Position numbers and translations under genes: made by a program. A stretch of DNA of 9,690 nucleotides from CAJXZP01 sp963974475 (GTDB lineage: Bacteria > Bacteroidota > Bacteroidia > Flavobacteriales_G > Salibacteraceae), in assembly GCA_963974475.1 (NCBI GenBank), contig CAXBCR010000045.1, positions 1 to 9,690 of the forward strand. The letters run 5' to 3'. This document shows positions 1 to 8,163 of this stretch, piece by piece (within the stretch, counting starts at the first letter, position 1; each line of letters starts with the position of its first letter). The notes beneath the pieces were generated by a model that worked only from the letters and a program-made list of their open reading frames with translations, ran no database searches and was not told the origin of the DNA.

Positions 1-43
1 CTAAATTTAGTCTTTTAAACCAAACTTAGCGTCAACCTATGCT

Positions 44-123
44 ATGAAAGGACAAACACCAAACACCAAACACCAAACACCAAACAAATAAATTTAGTTG
101 CGACTTTAACTTTTATTAGCCTA
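44..123 (+). other. Candidate 5' coding region and signal peptide, out of frame by one repeat unit
   Basis: The ATG at 44 opens a 15-codon frame that ends at TAA 89-91, inside the region right after the heptamer array. The frame of the downstream gene is open from position 19 but contains no ATG, GTG or TTG before 124. Bases 91-129 of that frame read NLVATLTFISLLI, and the run continues to SFGQ at 136-147, a convincing hydrophobic core and cleavage region. From ATG 44 to 124 is 80 bases. One extra heptamer (87 bases) or two fewer (66 bases) would join ATG 44, a lysine-containing polar N-region and this core into one signal peptide. As sequenced, the join is broken. A sequencing or assembly error in the array would give the same picture. 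Confidence 0.55.
53..86. repeat. Heptanucleotide tandem repeat (CAAACAC, about 4.9 copies)
   Basis: Four exact copies of CAAACAC (53-59, 60-66, 67-73, 74-80) are followed by a partial copy, CAAACA, at 81-86. The array lies 9 bases after the A of an ATG at 44 and just before a stretch that encodes a signal-peptide-like segment. Seven is not a multiple of three, so gaining or losing a unit changes the reading frame that runs through the array. It may be a contingency (phase-variation) repeat or simply an intergenic short tandem repeat. Confidence 0.9.
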
Positions 124-1131
124 TTGATTTCTACAATATCTTTTGGTCAGATTGACAAAGGGCTAGGAGGTGGAGAACTGCCTAATCCAAACCAATCTGC
201 TTGTACGGATATTACGCCATGGTCCAACTTTTTTCCTAATGGATTAATCCAAGATAAAGATTGGATTACGCTTTGTCCTGATTTTACTAGAGTTAACATA
301 GGTGCAGGTATTGGTGCAAAACTTACCGTAGGTAAAGGGTATTTGACTGAAGATCAAATTGGTGAGTTTAAGCTATTGTGGACTAATAATTACAATTTCT
401 TTAAATCTGTTCAATTACAGAATAATACCGTTCTGAAATGGGCAAACCCTGGTTTCTTAGGGCTTGATGGCGACAATAACCCCATCTTTGGTTGGTCACA
501 TGGTATTGTTCAAGATGAAGAATACGGGCTGCGTTTTTTAAGGTCACAACAAGATGATAATTCAGAAGCTGGTTACTCGTCATTCGGTATTCAAAACTCT
601 GGAGATGTGGAAGTAATGGGTGCTAATTTTATGTTAGGTGGCGGTAAAACTGCGGCTCATAAGCGATGGAGCTTTCAAACTCAGCATTGGGATCAAAATT
701 CAAATGATTTGTTTATTCATCCAGAGTTGGGTTTTAATTCTAATACATGGGATGGTAGCCATTTCTTTGTTTTAGGAGCTAATGGTGATTTTCATGTGAA
801 GGGCGGAGACGTGCGTGTGACGGGAAATATAAGGTCAACGGCTAATGCTTATATATGTGGCACAGTAAGAGCTACAGAAGTTATTGTAGATAATGGAAAC
901 GCTTGGTGTGATTATGTTTTTGAGGATGATTATCAATTAATGAGTTTGAGTAATTTAAGAACATATCTTGCAATGAATAAACATTTGCCAAATGTTCCAA
1001 AGGCTGAAATAGTTGAGTCAGAAGGAATTAAAATTGGGGAGATGAATCAGATATTGATGGAGAAAATTGAAGAGATGTACTTGTATATTCTTCAATTGGA
1101 AACACGAGTTAATGAGCTTGAAGCAGAGTAA
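124..1131 (+). CDS. Exported tail-fibre-like protein with S74-like C-terminal chaperone/coiled-coil region
   Basis: The frame gives 335 residues from a TTG at 124. That TTG falls inside the signal-peptide core, so it is probably not the native start; the native start is more likely ATG 44, presently out of frame. The middle of the protein (about 90-240) is rich in Gly, Asn and aromatic residues, with short beta-strand-like stretches such as GDFHVKGGDVRVTGNI, resembling phage tail-fibre shafts. From about residue 240 it has a C-terminal region common in Bacteroidota exported proteins: RATEVIV, then DYVFEDDYQLMSL, then HLPNVPKAE, then a Glu-rich helix (IGEMNQILMEKIEEMYLY) that should form a coiled coil. 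This resembles the intramolecular chaperone region of peptidase S74 tail proteins; whether it self-cleaves cannot be judged here. There is no T9SS sorting domain. It is the first gene of a four-gene unit, and its stop lies one base before the protease start. Its function is unknown; a trimeric surface or matrix protein is a guess. Confidence 0.75.
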   Translation: MISTISFGQIDKGLGGGELPNPNQSACTDITPWSNFFPNGLIQDKDWITLCPDFTRVNIGAGIGAKLTVGKGYLTEDQIGEFKLLWTNNYNFFKSVQLQNNTVLKWANPGFLGLDGDNNPIFGWSHGIVQDEEYGLRFLRSQQDDNSEAGYSSFGIQNSGDVEVMGANFMLGGGKTAAHKRWSFQTQHWDQNSNDLFIHPELGFNSNTWDGSHFFVLGANGDFHVKGGDVRVTGNIRSTANAYICGTVRATEVIVDNGNAWCDYVFEDDYQLMSLSNLRTYLAMNKHLPNVPKAEIVESEGIKIGEMNQILMEKIEEMYLYILQLETRVNELEAE

Positions 1132-1132
1132 T

Positions 1133-3013
1133 ATGGATATGATGAAGTATATCTTTATTACATTATTGGTTTGCTCAACCCAGTGGATTTTGGGGCAAGT
1201 GGAATTAAATATCCCTCCCACAGATTTCGGTAAGATGTCTGTTGGTGAGGTGAAAACACTAAGCTATATTTTAGAAAAGGAAAGTGTAAAACCGTCTAAA
1301 GACTCTCTTGTAGACATTGGAATTGGAGAAGAAGTATCCATTGATTTGATAAACGCAGGAACAAAGGTTGTTGATGAAAATGGAGATATTCATTATAGGC
1401 TGAAAATAAGTGTTGAAAATGCTGTAGCGGTTGGTGTTGAATTCTCGAATTTTAGTATTCCGGAAAATAGTAAGCTTTATGTTTACAATAGTGGTCAAAC
1501 TATTTCTTATGGTGCCTTTACCTCTAAAAATAATAAGAAAAGTGGACGGTTTGCAATAAGACCGATGCCATTCTCAACTATAATATTAGATTATATAAAG
1601 GAAAAGGATTGTGAAGGCGAGGTGTTATTAGTAATTAATCGAATAGCAAAAATGTATAGGTTAATGGAACAGCAAGAACGAGAGTATAAACAGGCTGGAA
1701 TAAACACATCAACTAGCTGCTTGATTGACGTACATTGTGAGCCTAACTTAGAGGTGGAGCGTTCTGTAATGAAGTGGTCTTATCGTGATGTTAATGATAA
1801 CACCTATTATGTTTGTTCTTGCTCCATGATTAATCAAGATGTCCTTGCAAATGATATTAAGCCATATGTTTTAACTGCTCGTCATTGTGGTAAGGACGCT
1901 GATTTACCAGTTGCAAGTTTTTATTTTAACTATCAAAGTAATTATTGCGGGAGTAATACAGCAAGTCAGAATGTTTACTCCATGGTAGGAGCAACCAAGC
2001 GTGCTTCTCGGTTAAACTTTGATATGTTTTTAATGGAATTAGATAATTTCCCTGAACCAGATTTTAATGTGTATTTACCGGGTTGGGCGAGATACTCAAA
2101 TAGTACTTTAACCAATAATATGATGGGAATATCACATCCTTCTGGAGGGGTTAAGGTAATTTCTTTAGGAACAAAACAAAGTAATACAAACCCAAATTTC
2201 TGGAGGGTTCAATGGGGAGTGAATTTTTCTCCAACCTTGCCTGGATCCTCGGGTTCCCCTTTATTTGAAAGAAATAATAATTTAACTATAGGGTGGCTTT
2301 CATATGGAGTTGCAGATTGTTCTGATCCTAGTGGAATAGAAAGATACGGGAAATTAAAAGACGCATGGGATGGTCCACAAAATGATAAAAAGTTAAAAAC
2401 TTGGCTTGACCCAAATGACAATGGAAAATTGTATCTACTCGGAAGAGACCCTTGTTTTAATGATGTTCTTGTTCATAATCGAACATTACTTTCTGCTCAA
2501 GCGGTTTATCAACCTGAAAACAAAGTTACAATTCAAGCGGCAACTAAAGTTGAAACTTTAGGTACTGCCTGGGTAAAGAATAATGCTTTTTATAAATTTA
2601 GCGCTGGATCTCAGGTGGTTTTGAAGCCTGGTTTTCATGCAGATTATGGGTGTAATTTCATTGCTAAAATTGAAGGTTGCGATCAGGTAGCATTTAAACA
2701 ATCTTTAAATCAGGTAAATAATGAAGGTTTTGATGACCCTGATAAGGATTCAAAAGTGAGTTTATTTCCGAATCCTTCAAAAGACTTTATTAATGTAAAA
2801 TTTGTTTTGAAGAGGTCTAATCCCGTTTCTATAGTTTTATATAATTTAAACGGTTCTGTTGTCAAAGTTTTGATAGATGGGTTAAGTAAAATGGGGCAAG
2901 AAGGGGTAAATACGCAAAAGATGTATTTATCAAAAATCCAGAGTGGTGCCTACATTCTTGTAGTTACAACAAACGAATATACTTTTAAAAAACAAATTAT
3001 TAAATTAGAATAA
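1133..3013 (+). CDS. Secreted trypsin-fold serine protease (lysyl endopeptidase-like) with T9SS type A sorting domain
   Basis: A 626-residue exported protease. ATG 1133 is chosen because it begins a signal peptide (MDMMKYIFITLLVCSTQWILG, cleavage near residue 21-22) one base after the upstream stop; ATG 1139 and 1142 are alternatives. Residues about 23-195 look like a propeptide or accessory beta region. The catalytic domain (about 196-427) shows the family S1 triad: His251 in TARHC, Asp297 in NFDMFLMEL and Ser373 in GSSGSPLF. The surroundings (YFNYQS, GISHPSGG, GWLSYGVADC) match lysyl endopeptidase-type proteases, so cleavage after Lys is possible but the specificity pocket was not assigned. 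Residues about 451-514 (VTIQAATKVE, VVLKPGFHA) match the 3-coathanger stack domain common in Bacteroidota. Residues 541-626 form a type A T9SS tail (LFPNPSKDFINV, LYNLNGSVV, SGAYILVV), so the enzyme is expected to cross the outer membrane and be released or anchored after tail removal. Confidence 0.9.
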   Translation: MDMMKYIFITLLVCSTQWILGQVELNIPPTDFGKMSVGEVKTLSYILEKESVKPSKDSLVDIGIGEEVSIDLINAGTKVVDENGDIHYRLKISVENAVAVGVEFSNFSIPENSKLYVYNSGQTISYGAFTSKNNKKSGRFAIRPMPFSTIILDYIKEKDCEGEVLLVINRIAKMYRLMEQQEREYKQAGINTSTSCLIDVHCEPNLEVERSVMKWSYRDVNDNTYYVCSCSMINQDVLANDIKPYVLTARHCGKDADLPVASFYFNYQSNYCGSNTASQNVYSMVGATKRASRLNFDMFLMELDNFPEPDFNVYLPGWARYSNSTLTNNMMGISHPSGGVKVISLGTKQSNTNPNFWRVQWGVNFSPTLPGSSGSPLFERNNNLTIGWLSYGVADCSDPSGIERYGKLKDAWDGPQNDKKLKTWLDPNDNGKLYLLGRDPCFNDVLVHNRTLLSAQAVYQPENKVTIQAATKVETLGTAWVKNNAFYKFSAGSQVVLKPGFHADYGCNFIAKIEGCDQVAFKQSLNQVNNEGFDDPDKDSKVSLFPNPSKDFINVKFVLKRSNPVSIVLYNLNGSVVKVLIDGLSKMGQEGVNTQKMYLSKIQSGAYILVVTTNEYTFKKQIIKLE

Positions 3014-3014
3014 T

Positions 3015-3407
3015 ATGAAGAACGTAGGAGTTTTAGCTTTGATTATTAGTTTCCTTGCGCTGCAATCTTGCTGTAAAAATAAGGCCCCACTTTCGATTCC
3101 TGCAATTGGAGTAGAATATATAAATTTAACGGGAAGTGTTTTGTTATACGATATCGAAATAGATAGAAATGATATTAGTCAAGTGATTGATACTACCCAA
3201 GTTTATTTAAGCGAATCAAATAAGCATTTTTATTTATTCGAGTTTAAGGAGGGTGAAAATACCCATATTCTTTTTATATCTGACAGTACATCAATTGATA
3301 CTCTTTCAAATTTTTCTTTTAATAAAGATAAATGTGATGTCATTGAAAGTTTTGGCTACAAACATAATGGTATCAATAAATCAGATTCTGAACTTATTAT
3401 TCAATAA
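3015..3407 (+). CDS. Small predicted lipoprotein, unknown function
   Basis: A 130-residue protein whose ATG is one base after the protease stop (TAA-T-ATG). The N-terminus is a lipoprotein signal peptide: one Lys, a hydrophobic core (VLALIISFLAL) and a lipobox LQSC with the modified Cys at residue 19, followed by Cys-Lys-Asn-Lys. The mature part (about 112 residues) is acidic, rich in Ser, Asp and Ile, and looks like alternating beta strands (VLLYDIEI, KHFYLFEF, HILFISD). I recognise no domain. It sits between two T9SS cargo proteins and is probably co-transcribed with them. An outer-membrane accessory role, such as anchoring, folding or inhibition of the neighbouring protease, is conceivable but not shown by the sequence. 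Confidence 0.82.
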   Translation: MKNVGVLALIISFLALQSCCKNKAPLSIPAIGVEYINLTGSVLLYDIEIDRNDISQVIDTTQVYLSESNKHFYLFEFKEGENTHILFISDSTSIDTLSNFSFNKDKCDVIESFGYKHNGINKSDSELIIQ

Positions 3408-3410
3408 TTT

Positions 3411-6400
3411 TTGAAAGAATACGTATTAAATATTTCAAAGAGAAAAGCAGCCCTAATCCTAGGGTTGCTTTTTACTTTTTCAATGTTACAAGCACAACAA
3501 CTTGTCGTAAAAAACACCTACCCATATAATAGTGCTGCGTATTTAGTAAAATACATTTTTTTATCAGGTTCTTTACCCGTTCGTAATATCAGGTATGTTG
3601 GGGCAGATGATAGATTAAATAATCCGTATCAATTAGGTTATTTTTCCGCTCCTAATACGGGACTGGGTATAGATGAAGGGTTAATACTTACCAATTCACC
3701 TATTCAATATGCGGTTTCTAATGGAAACCCTACTTCAGTTCACACGGGTATTGGAGGCTGGACATTGAGTGCAGATCAAGATGTAAAAACCATTGTGGGT
3801 TCTAACCAAACTTGCGATGTGGCGTATTTACATTTTGATTTTTTAGCGGTTACGGATAGTGTTCAATTTCAGTATATATTTGGATCTGCAGATTACCCAG
3901 GTGGTGTATGTTCACCTTATAATGATGCTTTCGGTTTTTTTATTACCGGCCCTGGGGTTAACGGACCATTTTTGGCTAATGGAGTAAATATGGCTAAAGT
4001 GCCTAATACCAATATGAATGTGAGTATAAATACGGTAAACAATGGACAGCCCTTTCCTCACCCTGCCAGCGGATGTCCCCCAGGAGGATTAAATAATGCA
4101 CAATATTATGTAGATAATAGTCCGGCAACTTATGTGGATTATCGAGGGTACACTACTGTTTTAACCGCCAAGGCAGATGTAACTTGTGGTGAATGGTATC
4201 ATTTAAAATTAGCCATTGCAGATGGCGTTAGTTGTGGTAATTCTTCCGGAGTATTCCTAAAAGCGGGCAGTTTTTTACCTTGGGCTTTTGATTATAGCTT
4301 AAGTAAATTTGACCCCAATAAAAAGTATATTGAAGGGTGTGAAACTCGTAGAATATATTTTAAAAGAACCCAAACAGATACAGCCGCGGTCTTAAACTAC
4401 GCTATTTCTGGTAATGCAATAAATGGAGTTGATTATGCGTATATGAATGGTCAAGTCAATTTTGCTGTTGGTGAGGATACGGCATCGGTATTATTCAGAC
4501 CTTTTGCAGATGGAATTACCGAAGGAGTAGACACGGCAATTTTTTCTGTGGTAAATGTTAGCACCTGTGGTGATAGCATTACTTCAGATATGAAACTATT
4601 AATAAAAGATGAATTTGCTATTGCGGTAACGGTGAGCTCTGATAGCACAAATTGCCCGGGCGATACCTCACATTTAACCGCTACTGGAGCCGGAAATAGA
4701 GCGTTTACTTACTTATGGGATAATGGCGCAACTACCCAAACAGCGGCTTACACACCATTATTTAGTGATACATATACAGTGACGTTAACAGATACTAGAG
4801 GTTGTAAAGGCTTGGGACATGGATATGTAGGCGTAAGAAGATTTTATACAAATGCAGGTACGGATACTTCGGTTTGCATAGGTGATACCGTATTGATTGG
4901 AGGTAATCCTACTGGACCAAATAACTCAACGTATTTATGGCAAAACAACACTGCCTTGATAGGTAATAATACAGGAGCGCAGCAAGCGGCAGTAATAAAC
5001 GATTCCAATACATTTTACGTTGCCATTACAGATAGTACAAATTGCACCATTACAGATTCTATTTTTGTAGATGTATTGCCACTACCAACCATACATCCTT
5101 ATGGCGATACGCTTTGGCTTTGTCCGGGCGCATCCATTCAGTTAGCCGCAAATGGTGCGCAAGTTTACTCTTGGTCTCCCGGTACTTGGCTCACAGATAG
5201 CACTATTTCTAACCCGTTGGCAAGCCCTCCAAGTACGGCAACCTACTTTTTAAATGGAATTGACTCTAATAACTGCCGTAACACTGGTAAGGTTACCATT
5301 TTAGTAAATGGAACGGTACCCACTAATGCGGGTATTGACACTGCAATTTGTTATGGTGATAGTGTGATAATTGGTGGTTTACCAACAAGTCCGCTAGGGT
5401 CTAGCTATCAATGGTTGAACTGGGCTATTAATAATCCAACGGTTAGTAATCCTAATGTTAGCCCTCCAGCGGATACCACTTATTGGGTGGTGTCGCAAAA
5501 TGATACTTGTTTTGGAATAGATTCTATTTTTGTTAAAGTTTTAGCATTACCACTAGTTCAAACTTCATCCGATACAGGAATTTGTAACGGTGATACATTT
5601 AATATATCAGCAACAGGAGCATTAACATATCAATGGCTTGGAGATACAAACTCCATTCAAAATCCATATCAAAATAGCACTAAAGCTTACCCTTCCGTTT
5701 CTGGAATATACACGGTAATTGGTACAGATAGCAATGGTTGTTCTAACTCTGATTCGCTTATTTATACCGTGTTTAGTATTCCAATAATAGACGCAGGTAT
5801 GGATACTACAGTTTGTGAAAATACACCCTATTTATTTGACAGTTCTCCAAATATACTAGGGTATAACTATGTCTGGTCTCCTTCATTTCAGCTAAGTGAC
5901 TCTAGTGTTTCTCAACCTGTTTTCACGGGGTTAAAAGATGTCACCTATGTTTTAAATGTGACAGATACCAATAATTGTAAGAATCAAGATACGGTAATAA
6001 TCAGTGTTTTTAGATTATTGTCAGTTTCAGATACAGGTGTTTGTTTAAACGATACGCTTACAATAACGTATAAAGTAGAGAATGGAGTTGCTGATTATTA
6101 TACCCTATTTAATACGGATACGTTTTCAGTCTCACCGCAACCAACGTTTTATTTTGATTCGTTACAAACTTCAAAATTTCGTGTAATTGCAATTTCACAG
6201 CAAGGGTGCGAAAGTGTGCAAGAATTTCAAATTAGCAGCTTACCATTACCTGCTGATTATTTTAGTTTTGAAGCAGAAGCCTATTGTGAAGGTATGCAAG
6301 TTAATTTGAGCTATACTGACTCGATTACATATAGTTTTTTATGGGATATTGAAGGAAATAATTATTCTGATAACCCACTGAATATATGGGTGAATGGCTC

Positions 6401-6758
6401 TAAATTGGTAGGTACTTTAACCATTGAAAACAAATACAACTGTACAACCATTATACCTTTAAATGGGAGTGTAGCTAATTCAGGTAGTTTTTATACATCA
6501 CAAACGCCTAATGTTTTTTCCCCAAATGGTGATGGTCAAAATGATTTTTTTGAAATTGAAATGCCCGTTGGCTTATATGACTGTAGCCGATTAAAAGTCT
6601 TTAACAGGTGGGGCGTATTGGTGTATGACTCCCAAGGGTTCGCTATATCGTGGGATGGTAATTTACCATCTGGTGAAGAAGCAAAAGTGGGCGTTTATTA
6701 TTATGTACTGGATGTGAACGGAATTCAAGTTAAAGGGTATGTTCAGTTGTTAAGATAG
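3411..6758 (+). CDS. Large adhesin-like surface protein: choice-of-anchor L, Calx-beta-like, eight Ig/PKD-like modules, T9SS type B domain
   Basis: An 1115-residue multidomain exported protein. The start is a TTG at 3411, three bases after the lipoprotein stop. It is favoured because it supplies the basic N-region (ISKRKAA) of a signal peptide ending at LQAQ (residue 29); the first in-frame ATG (residue 25) would delete the core. Residues about 33-290 match the choice-of-anchor L domain: AYLVKYIFLSG near the start, DYPGGVCSPYNDAFGFFI, then LKLAIADG. Residues about 300-400 look like a Calx-beta domain (GNAINGVDYAYMNGQVNFAVGED, DGITEGVDTAIFSVV in part). Residues about 405-1020 hold eight Ig/PKD-like modules, each with a conserved cysteine pair. 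Residues 1033-1115 are a gliding-motility-associated (type B) T9SS tail: PNVFSPNGDGQNDFF, VFNRWGVLVYD, WDG and GVYYYVLDV. Family knowledge predicts export by T9SS and attachment at the cell surface. An adhesion or motility role is inferred from the architecture; no ligand can be read from sequence. Confidence 0.92.
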   Translation: MKEYVLNISKRKAALILGLLFTFSMLQAQQLVVKNTYPYNSAAYLVKYIFLSGSLPVRNIRYVGADDRLNNPYQLGYFSAPNTGLGIDEGLILTNSPIQYAVSNGNPTSVHTGIGGWTLSADQDVKTIVGSNQTCDVAYLHFDFLAVTDSVQFQYIFGSADYPGGVCSPYNDAFGFFITGPGVNGPFLANGVNMAKVPNTNMNVSINTVNNGQPFPHPASGCPPGGLNNAQYYVDNSPATYVDYRGYTTVLTAKADVTCGEWYHLKLAIADGVSCGNSSGVFLKAGSFLPWAFDYSLSKFDPNKKYIEGCETRRIYFKRTQTDTAAVLNYAISGNAINGVDYAYMNGQVNFAVGEDTASVLFRPFADGITEGVDTAIFSVVNVSTCGDSITSDMKLLIKDEFAIAVTVSSDSTNCPGDTSHLTATGAGNRAFTYLWDNGATTQTAAYTPLFSDTYTVTLTDTRGCKGLGHGYVGVRRFYTNAGTDTSVCIGDTVLIGGNPTGPNNSTYLWQNNTALIGNNTGAQQAAVINDSNTFYVAITDSTNCTITDSIFVDVLPLPTIHPYGDTLWLCPGASIQLAANGAQVYSWSPGTWLTDSTISNPLASPPSTATYFLNGIDSNNCRNTGKVTILVNGTVPTNAGIDTAICYGDSVIIGGLPTSPLGSSYQWLNWAINNPTVSNPNVSPPADTTYWVVSQNDTCFGIDSIFVKVLALPLVQTSSDTGICNGDTFNISATGALTYQWLGDTNSIQNPYQNSTKAYPSVSGIYTVIGTDSNGCSNSDSLIYTVFSIPIIDAGMDTTVCENTPYLFDSSPNILGYNYVWSPSFQLSDSSVSQPVFTGLKDVTYVLNVTDTNNCKNQDTVIISVFRLLSVSDTGVCLNDTLTITYKVENGVADYYTLFNTDTFSVSPQPTFYFDSLQTSKFRVIAISQQGCESVQEFQISSLPLPADYFSFEAEAYCEGMQVNLSYTDSITYSFLWDIEGNNYSDNPLNIWVNGSKLVGTLTIENKYNCTTIIPLNGSVANSGSFYTSQTPNVFSPNGDGQNDFFEIEMPVGLYDCSRLKVFNRWGVLVYDSQGFAISWDGNLPSGEEAKVGVYYYVLDVNGIQVKGYVQLLR

Positions 6759-6773
6759 CGTTTATAGCCAACC

Positions 6774-8141
6774 CTAAAACACCCAAAGGACAAACAAGAA
6801 AATGGGTAAAGCTACAATAAACAGAAATAACGAATAGGGTAATATTTGTTTTGCCTTTAATCCAGTAATACCTAATAACGGAAGTGCCCAAAACGGTTGG
6901 AGCATGTTTGTTAGCTGGTCTCCATACGCAAAAGCCAAGATGTTTTTCGCTAACGGAGCACCAATTTCATTAGCCGTTTCAATTAACAAAGGCCCTTGAA
7001 TTGCCCATTGCCCACCTCCGCTAGGCACGAGAATATTCACCATTCCAGAGCTAAAAAAAGTAAAGAAGGTAAATGATTGCGCTGAAGCTACGGATGCGAT
7101 AAATGTTGAAAACATGGAAATTAATTCTGAATCGCGCATGATTCCCATAATTCCAAAGTATAGCGGAAACTGTATTAAAATTCCGGCTGCTCCAGATATA
7201 GCATTATCCACCGCATTTAGAAAGGAGTGAAAATTTTGATGAAACACGATTCCTAATCCTAGAAGGAGTAAGTTGATATTATTTGGGGAAAAGAAATGAG
7301 AAAACCCGAGTACCCAAAACATTTTATAGCACGCATATCCAATAATGGTAGAACCAATAAACATACCTAGCAAACGGGAATAATCTATACGTTCTGCACC
7401 TTCAATCAGCTCCACTTTATCTTCGATAAAATGAGATTTTAATGCAATAGGGGTATTATCTGTATTCTTACCCATCCAGAACATAGCCAACGGAACAATG
7501 ATTAATAATAAAGCTGAAGCTGTGAGGTTCATAGTAGAAAAAACCGTTTGCCCGTAATCAATAGATTCAGGAATATTTGTTAGTGCTATTCCTTCCGGTA
7601 TTAAGGAGGCTAAGTGTCCCGGTTCTGCAATTTTGGCAAGGGAAGAACCAGAGAATCCACCATGCCAAACCATCAAGCCCGAATATCCCGCAGCAGCAAT
7701 TAATGGGTAGTTTATTTTCCAGCCATGTTTTATGGCTTCTTCTGCAACCTTTCGAGCCATTATTGCACCAAAAATTAGTCCTAATCCCCAGTTAAAAAAA
7801 GCCACAAGCATGGTTAATAATGTAACTATGGAAGCGGCTTTAGATGATGTGTTTAAATGAACAACTACTTTACTAATGAAATTATTTACGGGATTGCTTA
7901 ATGCTAATACATGTCCTAAAACAAGCATAAGCATCATTTGTAGGGCAAATACCAAAAGGCTATTATTCCAAAGTCCTTTTTCCCAGTAGGTTAAAATGGT
8001 ATAGGGTTTGAATTCACCTTCTATTCCGGTACCGAACAAAAGGGCAATAACAAATGCAAAAAAAGAAAGCACTATTGCAATCGTAAATGGCGAAGGCAAT
8101 AGTGCTTTATATACTTTAACGAACTTATTAGTAAAGCTCAT
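6774..8141 (-). CDS. atoE: AtoE-family short-chain fatty acid transporter
   Basis: A 455-residue inner-membrane protein, about the normal length for the AtoE / TIGR00366 family. It has roughly a dozen hydrophobic segments, beginning at residues 18-36 and ending at 437-455. Family blocks are clear: FNWGLGLIFGAIMAR (116-130), GLMVWHGGFSG (155-165), VPSGGGQWAIQGP (372-384) and AYGDQLTNMLQPFWALPLLG (405-424). Escherichia coli AtoE is encoded with acetoacetate/short-chain acyl-CoA enzymes and is predicted to take up short-chain fatty acids. No such enzymes lie in this window, so the substrate is inferred from family only. It is the last gene of a three-gene minus-strand cluster, starting 22 bases after the DUF3127 stop. 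Its stop is 15 bases from the convergent adhesin stop. No terminator hairpin is evident there. Confidence 0.9.
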   Translation of the reverse strand: MSFTNKFVKVYKALLPSPFTIAIVLSFFAFVIALLFGTGIEGEFKPYTILTYWEKGLWNNSLLVFALQMMLMLVLGHVLALSNPVNNFISKVVVHLNTSSKAASIVTLLTMLVAFFNWGLGLIFGAIMARKVAEEAIKHGWKINYPLIAAAGYSGLMVWHGGFSGSSLAKIAEPGHLASLIPEGIALTNIPESIDYGQTVFSTMNLTASALLLIIVPLAMFWMGKNTDNTPIALKSHFIEDKVELIEGAERIDYSRLLGMFIGSTIIGYACYKMFWVLGFSHFFSPNNINLLLLGLGIVFHQNFHSFLNAVDNAISGAAGILIQFPLYFGIMGIMRDSELISMFSTFIASVASAQSFTFFTFFSSGMVNILVPSGGGQWAIQGPLLIETANEIGAPLAKNILAFAYGDQLTNMLQPFWALPLLGITGLKAKQILPYSLFLFIVALPIFLFVLWVF

Positions 8142-8163
8142 ATAATGTCATTTGTTCTTATAT

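Noticed and set aside
2..9. TAAATTTA as a -7 promoter element for the surface operon
   Set aside because: It misses the final G of TAnnTTTG, and the -33 region lies outside the window, so it cannot be supported.
39..47. ATG at 39 as the start of the first gene
   Set aside because: It reads ATG-CTA-TGA and stops after two codons.
2..98. 10-base direct repeat TAAATTTAGT at 2-11 and 89-98 flanking ATG 44 and the heptamer array
   Set aside because: It is short and AT-rich, so chance is likely. There is no sign of an insertion or recombination site.
1067..1132. Longer protease start at TTG 1067
   Set aside because: It would overlap the upstream gene by 65 bases and put 22 polar and cysteine-rich residues before a clear signal peptide. 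ATG 1133 gives a normal exported-protein N-terminus.
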